Shown one piece after another: positions 1-10,779 of a DNA stretch of 64,000 nucleotides. The position numbers and the translations under genes are program-made. Position 1 is the first letter of the stretch. The number at the start of each line of letters is the position of its first letter. The notes beneath the pieces were generated by a model. That model ran no database searches, had not been told where the DNA came from, and worked only from the letters and a program-made list of their open reading frames with translations. This stretch comes from Nemopilema nomurai (Eukaryota; Cnidaria; Scyphozoa; Rhizostomeae; Rhizostomatidae): the NCBI GenBank assembly GCA_003864495.1, contig ML133379.1:1601008-1665007 (forward strand). The letters run 5' to 3'.

Positions 1-1140
1 CGAACGGATGATACGTAGGGCAGCATCGGTAAAAACGGAAGCAACGGTAGTATACTAATCAATGAACAAGTTAATGAATAAATGAACAAGACCCAAGCGG
101 GTTTTCAGCTTTCGACTCCTTTGAAGCACGCTAACCGAAGTTGAAGTGAGCATAGGATAAAACGGAAATCAGCAATTTGGTCTTATAACCGATGAGAACC
201 TTCTATTGAACTTCAACTGTAAACAATTGTCCTTCATTCGAACCTTTTTTACATTTATGGTTTAATAATAATCCCGTGACGATTTGTGGATTTTGCAAAC
301 CGAAAAAAGTTGATAGATGGCATTTAAGATAACGATTACCCAGCAAGAAACTGAGAAATTTCTGATAAAATTGAAATATTTTGTGTTAACAAATGCTTCG
401 AACTATTAACATTACCATAGCAAGAAGAAGTGGAACAATTTTCTTGCAAATTTAAAAATCTTCTCTTTCGACATTCTTTGGGAGAAAGGCCAAAGGCTGA
501 CAAAATGAAAAGCCAATTGCGATCCACATAGACTGTTTTGCCATCACGGAAGATGGTGTATTTGGACAGCTGACATCATCAAAAATCTCATTCAATCTTA
601 GTTGCGTAGACAAGGTGAAGTTTATTTACCTACAATATAGCGTTGTAATAGCATTATAAAAGAAGCTGAGAGCATAACGTAACAAAAACTCTCCACTTAA
701 AGAATTGTCAATTCCACTCAGGTAGTATCTATGGTCAACTCTACTCATAGCTGAAAATATCAGCCATCAACCAACATCGCAGGCATAAAAAAGTCGCATA
801 TATAATGACCGAACATTCGGATTCTCAGAAAAAGCCTAACAAGAATCACTTTCATTTTATAGCATAAATGCAATCTGCAATATGCAGAAAGGGGGAACAT
901 GAAATAATAAGCTTTTTCATGAAAGAACCCTTCTATCCGTTGAAAATTAGTTTCTCATACGAAATCTACAATCCATGTCAGGCAGATTGCATTTGTCAGC
1001 TTTCAGTCATAATGCAGTGCTGAATGAAAGAGCAACTGCCAGAGGAATAAAGCTTTGAAATGCTAAAACCTTATCTTGGAATTTACCAAAACTGAGCCCA
1101 GGCTATCAATTCCATATTGAAAGATGAGACTACAATGTTA
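1..1140. other. AT-rich region without a recognised gene
   Basis: I see no convincing coding sequence here; the short open frames have no recognisable motif. The part from about 900 to 1080 is clearly similar to 6200-6400, sharing a run around gcagattgcattt followed by tcagctttcagtcataa. The duplicated block that contains the first two GPCR genes therefore begins at least this far upstream. Confidence 0.5.
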
Positions 1141-1149
1141 GTTTCGCCA

Positions 1150-1440
1150 TCAACTTCTGGCTTATATTATGGAAGTACGTAGTTAAGCAGCATCCAATTA
1201 ATTTTTAGCAGCAACCCAATAGCAATTAAAAGCAGATTGCAGTAAGGGGAATCTGACAATTACGATAGTGTAAATTGGAACTAAAGAGTGCACCGTTAAC
1301 TGATCTTTTGTGGAATCGAAATAAATTCGCAAAATCTGTTTGCATCTATCCACATTTGAGCCGAACTTTGGGTAAACCATTCACAACATGAACATTTACC
1401 TCGTAAAGTTGTATATGTCTTGAATTTTAAGATCACATTT
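1150..1440 (-). repeat. Dispersed repeat copy, inverted relative to the 43-kb and 56-kb copies
   Basis: Read on the minus strand, this segment resembles 42900-43080 and 55935-56080. All share a stretch that reads roughly as a wobbly open frame around ATGGTTTACCCAAAGTTC, then TTCGATTCCACAAAAGATC. Three copies in one window, in two orientations, suggest a dispersed repeat or a recurrently duplicated exon. I do not recognise a protein in it. Confidence 0.5.
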
Positions 1441-1479
1441 TGAGATGCAACGAAGCTTCAAAAAGACGAATTAGGTTTT

Positions 1480-1740
1480 CAATGTTAGAATGTAGTTCAA
1501 AGTGCAATCTAATATTTACCATTTCACTCAAGGATCATTATTTGCGCAAAATAAAACTGTATGCACATGTTGTCAATAAATTGGCAAAATCAAGCGGCTG
1601 ATTTTTGAAGCACTTCATCTTCGGCAAAAGATGTTGATCCAATCTGCAACACTTTTCAGCTTGGACATCTTCATCAATTTCGGTGGTAAATTTTTGAGAG
1701 CTGAATTCATGGCCGCAAACAACTTCCATCAATGCAGATT
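1480..1740 (+). promoter_or_regulatory. Conserved upstream block of the GPCR family, copy 1
   Basis: This non-coding block precedes the first GPCR. It shares ordered similarity with 6650-6900, 6935-7250, 10780-11095, 27590-27895 and, on the minus strand, 33600-33960. Shared landmarks are a motif like gttcagaatgcactctggtatttgg, a run like tttgcncaataataaaat, a tail like cacatttgagcttggacatctt, and a final ttctatgaatgcaga-like sequence. It may hold the promoter and 5' untranslated region. That role is inferred from its position only. Confidence 0.45.
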
Positions 1741-1815
1741 ATGCACAAACTCAATGCAGATATATATATTCAAAATTTCAATCTCAGCACCTGGAAAGAG
1801 CTGAAGAGAGCAGTG

Positions 1816-2733
1816 ATGAATGACTCCAGCTCCCGTTACTTTTGCCCATCAATTTGGCCATTGGACATGCCATGGCCTTATCTGGTCAAGATCAGCACTG
1901 TCTGCGCAATGATATCGTTTATGATCGTGTTCTGTAACTCTGCTCTAATCTACGGACTCTACAAGATGCAGCAGCTCAACACAATCACCAACAAACTCAT
2001 TCTGCTTATAAGCCTATCAGATCTTGGAAATGGATTGTTCATTTCACCGATCGTATCAGTAATGATAGCACTGAAAAACAAGTTTCGCAACTGTGTATTT
2101 GAACTGGCGGTTCAATATTGCGCAGTTCTTCTGGGGTATTTCTCATTTTTCATGCTGATTTGCGTTTCAATGGATCGCTATCTTCAAGTGACGAAGCTAA
2201 ATAAGTACAGTGCGTTCATGAACGAGTTTCGAATGAAGATCATCGTCGCAATCAGTTTGGTAGCATCGGCAACAACCTCTTATTTACTGATCGCATTGCC
2301 ATTCCTCTCGTTGCAAATCGCAGAAAAAATATTTAATCTCTTTTGTCTTTCATCTGTGTTCCTTGTCTATTCGAAAATCATTCGGAGTATTACACTTCAC
2401 GTTGAGAGATTCAAGGACATGCTTCGATCTGCCGGAAGTGACGCAAGCAACAGAGATACCAGACGCGAAATTGCAATGCTGGCTCTCTATCTTCCATACA
2501 ACACTTGCTCGGCATTCTGGACATATTTCAAATACCATCAAGGTAGAAATCCTCCACTAGCCTTGAACATTGCTGAATGCTGGGCACATATTATCTTGCT
2601 TTGTAACGCCTTTATTAATGCAATTTTGTTTGGCTATGGTAACAGCGTTGTTAGAAGATTTTTGATTCACAAATTATCAATACGACGTCTAGCTCCAGAG
2701 AATGCAGTAAATGTACTAAGAGACAAAAATTAA
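1816..2733 (+). CDS. Class A (rhodopsin-like) GPCR, copy 1, with shortened TM6
   Basis: A seven-transmembrane receptor of about 305 residues, predicted to act at the plasma membrane through G proteins; ligand unknown. I chose the ATG at 1816 rather than the upstream in-frame ATG at 1732, because all subfamily members begin with Met-Asn-Asp-Ser-Ser-Ser-Arg-Tyr-Phe there and the longer leader lies in the non-coding upstream block. Class A landmarks are the TM1 Asn (CNSALIYG), the TM2 Asp (LSDLGNG), a Cys at the top of TM3 (RNCVFEL) and the DRY motif (MDRYLQV). TM7 carries NAILFGYGN in place of NPxxY. Asn2 is a glycosylation sequon. Compared with its paralogues it lacks 11 residues between RREI and LYLPY, a clean 33-bp in-frame loss that removes about half of TM6. 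It may therefore be non-functional or altered. Single exon, like its relatives. Confidence 0.85.
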   Translation: MNDSSSRYFCPSIWPLDMPWPYLVKISTVCAMISFMIVFCNSALIYGLYKMQQLNTITNKLILLISLSDLGNGLFISPIVSVMIALKNKFRNCVFELAVQYCAVLLGYFSFFMLICVSMDRYLQVTKLNKYSAFMNEFRMKIIVAISLVASATTSYLLIALPFLSLQIAEKIFNLFCLSSVFLVYSKIIRSITLHVERFKDMLRSAGSDASNRDTRREIAMLALYLPYNTCSAFWTYFKYHQGRNPPLALNIAECWAHIILLCNAFINAILFGYGNSVVRRFLIHKLSIRRLAPENAVNVLRDKN

Positions 2734-2739
2734 GGTACA

Positions 2740-5700
2740 AAATGTGAAATGGTTATCGCAGAGTAAGGAACGTATTACGGTCGCACGGTCACTGACCAGG
2801 GGAAGGTGCTCAAAAAACAATAGAAGCCCATGCGACACGCACATTTCCTACTGCTCTGTGAGAAAGGTATGACAAATTTTCTGGACTCTGGCTTATCGAT
2901 GGTTACTTTTTTGCTGGTCACTGAAGATCTATTAGCATTTAAAATTCCCTCTGATATTGCTTGCTTCCCGAATCGCATTTACTTAACGTAACATATAAGA
3001 AAGCGTCGCTTTGCGAATAACATGGCGAATAAATAAAGAGACAGAAGTAGGATGTTGGAAAGGCGAGATGATAATTTCTATGAAGAATGCAAGTTTTTTC
3101 GCGGTACTAAATAATTGGGTTGTTTGAATGAGCACTTTTAGATTAAGACATCGTAACATTCTTTACGAGCAGCAGCCTTGTTCCAGTTGTAAATGGATGT
3201 CCAACAGTCATTTCAAAAGCTTCCTGTTTTGCAAAAGTTTTGAAAGGTTAAACACTCAAGAGAAAATAGTGGATTAAGTTTAAAGTCAAGTCTTGGAGTA
3301 AATACTTCAATCATTATCATCTCTGAAAGCACTCCACCTTTATCCTTTATTGAAATTAACTTTCAATTCTTTGTATTATGTATTTTTTTAATAAAATAGC
3401 ACTCACTAGAGATAATTTGTGTGATTAAGTATTACAGCAAATAAAGCTAAACGTATATACAACTTTCCTTCACCTAGAAAACTCCTGTGTCTTCAAATAT
3501 AGATAAAAGTCAACTTTTAACTCATATGCTTTACAAACTACTGGCAGCCTCAACCTGTAAGGTTATACAGATTGAAATGCATCGACAGACCCATTAGAAT
3601 GCCAAACACACATTACAGCCACTGTTTTGCTTCCCACTTTGCATCAACACCCTAGGGTTGAAGAATCACTTCTCTCATCACCCAATCTTATCGATATTGC
3701 CCTGAATAAACCTGTAAGTAAATATTTCAATTCCATATTTGACGAATGGAGAAGTGCAATTATTCAACAAGTCATTCCTGATTTTTTATTCTGATGCAAG
3801 CCCGTTCTAAGATTTATGTCATTAAGGTATCTATGTCTGGCATGATAGGGTGCTTTTTTGAAGAGAAAATTGCAAATAAAATTAAGTCTCGTTACGTATT
3901 TTCAAAAATACTAACGAAGGAAAGTGGTATCACAAGCAAATCATTACTCGCGTTTGAAGGTACAAATGTACAACTAAATTAGAGATACAAGGATCCGAGA
4001 TTCATGTGGGCCTTAGATTAATGAAATATAATCATTATGTCATTTTCTACGTCAGTGAATATAGTTAAAAGTTGCAGAAGTTTTTTTTCCTCTTTGTCTC
4101 ACTTCTACAAATGTTGCTATTTCTTAATTACTAAATTTTCATTTCTGACTGACATTCTAAAGCATGTAGATTATTATAGTTTTAAATATCGCTTGGACAA
4201 ATTTTGAGCAACTTTCCCCATTGTTTTTGCCATTTATTTCATTGACAGCTTTATTTGCAAAACACCTAATGCCAAAACTATGCCTCCGTTCATTTAAATA
4301 GATTCAAATAATTCCTCACAAACTTTCTCAGCTGAAAATTTGCCACTATGTCAGCAACAATATATTTGGCCGCTATGTCAGCTACTTTGTTAAGTGCTAT
4401 CTCACCTATTGGCTCAATTAGCACATGATCCATTTCAACACTCAGCTTTTCCTAAACTTCTGTTTTTAGCCAAGGGGTTACCTAGAAAGCTATCTGGTTG
4501 GTAAAATCATTTAGGTCAATGATGTTGTTGGCTTTAAAAGCCTGTTTTCAGAGTGCTATGAAGTAGTGATTCGTCTAGCCCTCTCCGTTTTGTATGGCGA
4601 AGACGATCTGATGCTCCGTTTAATTATATACCCTTTTAAACAGGGCCATATCCCTCCCTCCCCATTGTATGCAGTGTGCCTTTGGTGCTATGATTTCCCT
4701 GTTAACTCCATACCTTTCTTAACTGAGCATTATCATTCCATCGATTAGTACCAGCCGCAATCACAGTATCTAATTGTCAAATTTTCCTTTAACACTAGAA
4801 AAATTGCTCCCGCCTTTCAAGTAAACTATGTTAAGAGGTGATAATCGTTTCCACTTTCAATATATCCTTCAAAATTTCTTCTATTTCCAATTCCCTCTTA
4901 ACTGATATCAATTTGGTATTCTATCACCAATAAGACGAGAGAATATTGAGCATTACACATCTTTATGGTGAGCCATTTCACCAATAGTACCTTTCAACTG
5001 ATTGTCCTTCCTCAAACTCAGCTACTGTACATTTTACCAGAATTATTGGAAAAAACAGCTTTAACACTAAATACGGTGTCCTCCTTTTTAGATAATTTCA
5101 ATTTCTCTGTTGCCGTATCAACTAGGGTCTCTGTCATTTGTTTATAAAGGAGATTCGAATTGATATCGACGCCACTGTTTGCTTGATAACTTTGCATGAA
5201 GTGCTTTTATATGGTCAATTTTTGCTTACTTTGCTTTAGCTTTGAGTCAACCTATTCAATGCCTATTACATTTTTTTTATTTGACCTTTTTTAAGAAGAT
5301 GTTCCACCCTGCAGTAATATCACAAGTATCCAAAAGCCAAGCTGTACTTCCTAGAAACATAGCGTGCGCAAAGATATCCCATTTGAATTAAGCTTAAACC
5401 TATGGTGTATATGCTTGTTTCCAGTAACTCTATGGTCAATACATTTCCGATTGCAGATATAAAAAACTCCGTCAAATTTTTTCCGGCCCTAGTGGTTTCT
5501 AGAATATGTGAGACTCCAAAAGAAGCAGTGGTTGCATAATCCGATGAGAGAAAATTGTAGAACTAATCAAATGACACAGTTTTATTATGGAACTAATATT
5601 TTGTACCCCTTATTATCCCGTCAACTTGTCTTTGAGATCATGAGAAGAAAAGAAGCAACTGCTCGAATCAAATCTTGCATTGGATATATTTTTGAAGATA

Positions 5701-5840
5701 AATCTGAGGATTTATTTAATAGTCCACTACGTTTCATCCTTTTCTGAAAAAGTGTTATTTTGCAAACCTCTACATTTTGAAAATCTTTGACTCAGATAGA
5801 TAGAAATTAAAATGCCTACTTGTTAGGCTCATACTTTGCA
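2740..5840. other. Intergenic stretch without recognised genes
   Basis: About 3.1 kb between the first GPCR and the next repeat. It holds only short open frames of low-complexity, AT-rich sequence without motifs on either strand. I see no tandem array, RNA gene or obvious transposase remnant. Confidence 0.5.
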
Positions 5841-5849
5841 TATAACACA

Positions 5850-6095
5850 GTAAAAGGCTCTTCAAAAGTGAGGTGTTAAGTAACGCAGATTGGCCAATTA
5901 TAACCAATCACGCGCTCTGCTTATCTCCCTCTTGTGTTTTCGATCCGCATCTGTCTATTTATTCGGTCAGTTTTTGGTTATCTTCCGACGTTTGCATACT
6001 CTGAGGAGTGTCGGACGAAAAAAGTACTTTTAAGTATGCGAAAAATAGTTCCGCTTTTTCTAGCAATTGTGAAGTTTTGTACCACAAAGCACTTG
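5850..6095 (+). repeat. Dispersed repeat with CCAAT-box palindrome (inverted partner at 54.9-55.1 kb)
   Basis: The block around gattggccaattataaccaatc followed by acgcgctctgcttatc is closely matched by the reverse complement of 54895-55130. The match continues through a ttttcgatcc segment, ggtcagtttttggttat and gtgaagttt-gtacc. The inverted ATTGG/CCAAT pair could be a palindromic core or paired CCAAT boxes. Whether it is a mobile element (for instance a MITE) or a duplicated promoter cannot be decided here. Confidence 0.55.
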
Positions 6096-6199
6096 TTAAC
6101 ACAGTAAAAATGAATATCATATATTTCAGATGACTCAACATTTGCTTATTTAGAGTCGGCCAGTTAACATTCATTTCTGTTTCATTGTGGAAATGTAGT

Positions 6200-6400
6200 C
6201 TGAATATGCTGAAAGAGAAACCGAGGAATCTTAAACTTTTCCCTAAAAACATCTGTCTATCCGTTGAAAACCCGTTCTTTAAAGGAAAGGCGGACATGAT
6301 GTCAGCAGATTGCATTTCTCAGCTTTCAGTCATAAGGCAGTGTTGAATAAAAGAGCAACTGCCATGGATAAAAAGTTTCTAAATGCAAACAAAATCATTT
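6200..6400 (+). repeat. Duplicated block shared with 900-1080
   Basis: Similarity to 900-1080 includes tctatccgttgaaaa, gcagattgcattt and tcagctttcagtcataa, then a gagcaactgcca segment. It lies the same way round and about the same distance upstream of GPCR copy 2, marking the left part of the tandem segmental duplication. Confidence 0.5.
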
Positions 6401-6649
6401 AACAAGAGGTCAGCATCAATTCAACAGTTCTGAAGCCCCTCTGTTATTTTAGTTTGAATGAATAGTCGACTATTGGTAGTTTTTAAATGAAAATAAGCCA
6501 ACATGGCAGGCCAGAGTTTCCCGTCACTTTTGCTTTTTTAATATGTATTTGCTCAATTTACCTGAAAGGAAAAAATGTAATATTTTCAGTAATATCTATA
6601 ATATTGTAAGCTACAGCTGTTTTTTATTTTAGTTTAATGTGTCAAACTC

Positions 6650-6900
6650 TCACGAAACTTCAGAAACAGGAATTTGGTTCTAAATGTTAAAAATCCGATT
6701 CAGTTCAGAATGCACTCTGGTATTTTACATTTCAATCAAAATGTTTCTTAAAATGATTAAATAATCGATATTTTATTTGCACAATAATATACTGGGTTAA
6801 TGTATTTTCAAAAGATATCAAGCAGTTGGTTTTTGAAATATTTCATCTTGATCGAATGATTTTGATCAAATCTGACTTCGCCAATCTCGGCTATCGTTTA
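6650..6900 (+). promoter_or_regulatory. Conserved GPCR upstream block, copy 2a
   Basis: The first of two consecutive copies of the upstream block before GPCR copy 2. It carries the agttcagaatgcactctggt motif, a tttgcacaataata run, and a tail ending near ctaaagactgaactc. The next copy starts immediately after it, so this gene has a doubled upstream block. Confidence 0.45.
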
Positions 6901-6934
6901 CTAAAGACTGAACTCTTTTGATTTATCCCTTACC

Positions 6935-7250
6935 AAACCAAAAAAGAGCAAAATTAATTCGTAACGTCAAAATCAGATCAGATTTCACTCTATTATTTGG
7001 CATTTCACTTAAATGCTCTCTTAGAAATCATGCCGAAACTGACATCAGTATTTGTGCAATAATAAAATGTACGCATATATTGTCGTTAATTAAATTGACT
7101 AAACCAAGCAGCTGGCCTCTTGACTGTTCTTCGCCGAAAGTTGTTCATCCAATCAGCGTTACATTTGAGCTTGGATATCTTCTTTGTCATCCTCGGTTGT
7201 CAATTGCTATAGGATGAGTTGATGGCTCCAAACCACTTCTACGAATACAA
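6935..7250 (+). promoter_or_regulatory. Conserved GPCR upstream block, copy 2b
   Basis: The second consecutive copy, closest to 10780-11095. The two share long stretches including aatcatgccgaaactgacat, tttgagcttg and aggatgagttgatggctcc. It directly precedes the leader of GPCR copy 2. Confidence 0.5.
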
Positions 7251-7343
7251 GCATTGCTCCAATCCATTGATGAGGAGCGTATTACAGAATCTAGTGCCTT
7301 CACCTCTAGTCTCAGCTTCTCTTATGAGGAAAAGATAGCAGCA

Positions 7344-8276
7344 ATGAACGACTCCAGTTCCCGTTACTTTTGCCCATCACTATTGCCATTGGACATGCCT
7401 TGGCCCTATCTGGTCATGGTCACCACTACTTGCGCAATCGCATCATTTATCATCGTATTCTGTAATTCCGCTTTAATCTATGGACTCTACAAGATGCAGC
7501 AGCTGAATACAATCACCAACAAACTCATTCTGCTTATAAATTTGTCAGACCTTGGAACTGGATTGTTCATTTTGCCGTCTCTATGTTTAATGGCAGCTGT
7601 GAAAGACAAGTTCCGCAACTGTGTTTTCGAACTAGCCCTACAATATGTCGCATACTTTCTGGCGTACTTCTCATGTTTCATGCTGATGTGCATCACAGTT
7701 GATCGCTATCTTCACGTGACGAAGCTGAACACGTACAGTTCGATTATGAACGAGTTTCGAATGAAGATCATCGTTGCAATCAGTTTCGTACTATCGGCAG
7801 CAATCTCTTTCCTACTCACTAAGTTTCCTTTATTTTCTCTGCAAGTTGCAATCAATGTACTTAACCTTACTTGCCTTTCCTTTGTGCTCTTTGTGTATTC
7901 CAGAGTACTTCGAAAGATTTCAATTCATATAGAGAAGATGAGGGAAATGTCTGGAGCGACTGGACATGCTGCGAATCACCAGGACGCCAGACGAGAAATA
8001 TCGGCAACGAAAACTGTTCGTTTTGTGCTTGGAACATTACTCCTTCTCTATTTGCCATACATAATTTTATCGGGTATTTGGCCGTACTACAAGTACCAAA
8101 AGAAGACAGTACCCCCCTTTATCGTCAGTGTGATACAATTTTGGATTAAGCTTATCGTATGCTTTAATGGTGCGATAAATGCAATTTTATTTGGCTATGG
8201 AAATAGCGTGGTACGAAAATATTTGACGAGGACCCTGTTTAGAAGAAGACCGGTGTCCGCTGAACAACATATGTAG
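7344..8276 (+). CDS. Class A (rhodopsin-like) GPCR, copy 2
   Basis: An intact single-exon receptor of about 310 residues and the best reference copy of the subfamily. The start at 7344 is chosen by the family N-terminus MNDSSSRYF; the in-frame ATG at 7254 lies in the conserved upstream block. Visible landmarks are Asn41 in TM1, an invariant first loop (YKMQQLNTITNK), Asp69 in TM2 (NLSDLGTG), Cys93 at the start of TM3 and Asp120-Arg121-Tyr122 (DRY). TM6 has LYLPY without the usual Trp, and TM7 has NAILFGYGN. The second extracellular loop is very short and TM5 has no Pro, which resembles the melanocortin/adenosine-type (MECA) group of class A. That family placement is inference. The basic C-terminal tail (FRRRPVS) could be a kinase site. 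Asn2 is a glycosylation sequon. Ligand and coupling are unknown. Confidence 0.88.
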   Translation: MNDSSSRYFCPSLLPLDMPWPYLVMVTTTCAIASFIIVFCNSALIYGLYKMQQLNTITNKLILLINLSDLGTGLFILPSLCLMAAVKDKFRNCVFELALQYVAYFLAYFSCFMLMCITVDRYLHVTKLNTYSSIMNEFRMKIIVAISFVLSAAISFLLTKFPLFSLQVAINVLNLTCLSFVLFVYSRVLRKISIHIEKMREMSGATGHAANHQDARREISATKTVRFVLGTLLLLYLPYIILSGIWPYYKYQKKTVPPFIVSVIQFWIKLIVCFNGAINAILFGYGNSVVRKYLTRTLFRRRPVSAEQHM

Positions 8277-8361
8277 GGCAAATATGATACCTGTTGAGAC
8301 GGGTTGCTTTTGGATTAAGCTGAGGAATGAAACATTGATTTGTGTGCACTTCCTCTCCCTT

Positions 8362-8886
8362 TCACTTAGTTCTCACGCAAAAGAAGGTATAGCTTCGTCT
8401 AACATTATCGATATCAGTATCTAAAGCCATATCTTTCGTTTGTTCGATTCTAATTCCATTGACAGCACTTTCAAGCTTCCTATAACCTATACGTTCTGCT
8501 CCTATGCAAAGGAGTGTATATAAGCAAATCACGAACATGTTTCTAAATTTGTCATCCGTTCCTGTTTGAAATCTACACTTTGGAACACCACTGATGCAAA
8601 TGTGTTGCACAGGCATTCCTAAACTATAAGCATCAAAGCACCAAGGATTTGCTTTTTGAGAAAATCTACGATGAGACTTCCAAAGTAAGCTTTCAAAAAA
8701 GTAAGACTGTATTTTTTTAATTATTTCGAAATTTCGCTCAGTGTATTCTGTTGTACAGTGTTGTTTCCAAGCAATAAAATTTCCTGTGTCTATTTTATTT
8801 CCTGATAATTCGGCGATGTTTGAAATAGCGATCACTGCTTGAAGTACTATTGTATCGTTGCTGCAACTTTCAATTTTAGATTGCAA
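8362..8886 (-). CDS. Unrecognised 174-codon open frame
   Basis: A long open frame for this AT-rich DNA, convergent with GPCR copy 2 and about 85 bp after its stop. I do not recognise a domain. It is Cys-rich in the second half and has one weakly hydrophobic stretch (FVICLYTLLCIG). A central segment (GVPKCRF-QTGTDDKFRN) resembles an open frame on the minus strand at 27833-28048 (KLLNIGTDDTYRC), so the sequence occurs at least twice in the window. It could be an exon of a duplicated gene or part of a repeat. Confidence 0.3.
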   Translation of the reverse strand: MQSKIESCSNDTIVLQAVIAISNIAELSGNKIDTGNFIAWKQHCTTEYTERNFEIIKKIQSYFFESLLWKSHRRFSQKANPWCFDAYSLGMPVQHICISGVPKCRFQTGTDDKFRNMFVICLYTLLCIGAERIGYRKLESAVNGIRIEQTKDMALDTDIDNVRRSYTFFCVRTK

Positions 8887-9219
8887 TGAAACGTATACAT
8901 CTAGGAAAACCCGTTCCGACTTTAGAACTGTTCCATTCGAGCTTCAGGGGAGTGCATAAGACAGCGAGATAAGTTGAAGTTCCTATTACGATTTTCAACT
9001 GACTGTAGCTTGATTACTTCTCTTGGTAAATTCTGCTTCCAACGCACCTTCTGATGTCAGAATGCCATATCAATATAACCTATGGGAATTCTATCACTTT
9101 ACCTTCTTTTTAGCTGCAAACAGGATTAAATATGTTAATGTTTTCTTGTATTTTGGAAATAACAGAAAAACACAAACTGCCGTGGCAGATACTACAGCTG
9201 GAATGGTACTGTAATAGAG

Positions 9220-9850
9220 TCAGCCCTAGTATTATTACTTTTATTATTATTATCTGATTTATGTTCATGTAGACCCCTCGCATTTATTACATCGCATAGA
9301 TCCTTTAGGAGTAGCTGCAGACGCAGCATTATGCACATTACGTAAGCTCTATAATCGTACTAGGATTTTCCCACCACGCATAAAGTTTTCATTATATTTT
9401 ACCTTATCATCTACCCAGCGTATGATTTGCTGAGGTAATGGTAATCCTTTGTAAAAAGTATTACGTCATGCTCCTTTTAGGTACCATTTCTGCTAAGTTA
9501 TCATTTCCCATTTTAGATAACTGCATAGATAACACAGTCCCTGCGCATATTTCCTTTTACCCAACCTTTTACCTATATATAACCCCTTAGAAAAGTAGTT
9601 GAGAGAGAGAGAGAGTCCATAGAGTAGTATGCGTCTTGCTGTAGGTGCTTGTGAATGTCCTCAGTATAGATCTGTAAAATAATCCGGCTGAAAGATAAGA
9701 AGTTGTATTCTCAGTTGTATCCTGCGCTGTATCCTGGATAAGGATTACAGTACACTAGTGATGTGTAGGACTTCTAAGAGAAAAACTGTGTAAACACTGT
9801 AACTCAGTAAAGTGGTAAGTGTAACTCATTTTGATACCTTAACGGCCCAC
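9220..9850 (+). repeat. Possible LTR-like or promoter-bearing segment
   Basis: The segment has a clear TATA-like site (cctatatataacccctt near 9570-9590). A pyrimidine/purine-alternating leader with a short GA repeat follows, and it ends at an abrupt change to GC-richer sequence (ggcccaccagccccatcagc) that could be a priming region. No second copy, target duplication or coding sequence was found, so this is only a suspicion of a solo or truncated LTR. Confidence 0.2.
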
Positions 9851-9859
9851 CAGCCCCAT

Positions 9860-10610
9860 CAGCGCCGACAAAAGATGGTCTTGCACCATTTACGGCCGGC
9901 GTAAAAAACCCTCCGTGATTTTGAACCAAACTAAGGTCTAAAATTTTTTTTCCCATGTTTTTCACCAGAAAAATTTATGAAAATTCGAGATTATTTTTCA
10001 ATAAAAGCTTCCATTCAACACTGAAGACACCAAATTAGAAAATATACGCAACCGTAAACACCAAGTAACGGAGGCGTGATATGGTCACCGTAAATAATAA
10101 TGTCAAAAAAATGTATCAGAATAAACACGGAAGTTTCCAAGCAACCTTTTGTAGAAATCTCCACAGTATTTTGTAATCCGGATTAAGTATGATTGGAAGC
10201 AAAGCTACGTGTACTTAGCTTATGTCTTGCTACATGTGAAGGTTACTTAAGAGGGTGGCACCTTACCCCCTGACCCCTTTGCAGGCTCGTCCCCGGCACA
10301 CCACTGCGAATATGTAGAATTTCAGTGGGTTTAATGTCGAGGCTATGTTGGATTTGAAAAAAGCAGAGAGAAAAAGACAAAATTATAATTTGAGTAAAGC
10401 TTTTAATCATGAGCTTTTAATAAAGCACTTCCAAAATCTGGCATGATTTAACAGCATATGTAATGGTTTGCATGAACACACCAGTTTTAACGTGAAATAT
10501 TATCCATCCAATCATGGAATTTTCGCCAATTGACTGAGCAAAACATGTCATATTCATTTGAACAACTTGTCTGTCTAGTAATGAGCTTGACGAATGACCA
10601 ATTTACTTTC
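9860..10610. other. Intergenic stretch without recognised genes
   Basis: No motif-bearing open frame, repeat array or RNA gene was seen. The part around 10240-10310 is locally richer in C (accttaccccctgacccc), unlike its surroundings, and may belong to an old repeat. Confidence 0.4.
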
Positions 10611-10779
10611 GGCTATTCTTGAATATCTCCAAAGCCAGGATGGCTGACCACATCTTTCTTCACCTTTGCTTCTTAGTCCATCGTTCTTCAATTTTTATCT
10701 TTAAGAGAAGCAATAAAATGTTTGCTGCGTGTTCCTTGCTTCGATTGACTTTTCTTTTCAATCATTTTGTTTTTTATCA

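Noticed and set aside
1732..1815. N-terminal extension of GPCR copy 1
   Set aside because: Paralogues all start at the internal MNDSSS or MNNSS methionine, and the extension lies in the conserved non-coding upstream block.
7254..7343. N-terminal extension of GPCR copy 2
   Set aside because: Although open and partly shared with the pseudogene (ITESS.FTSSLSFS), it is absent from copies 4 and 6 and not preserved in copy 5; it is more likely leader sequence.
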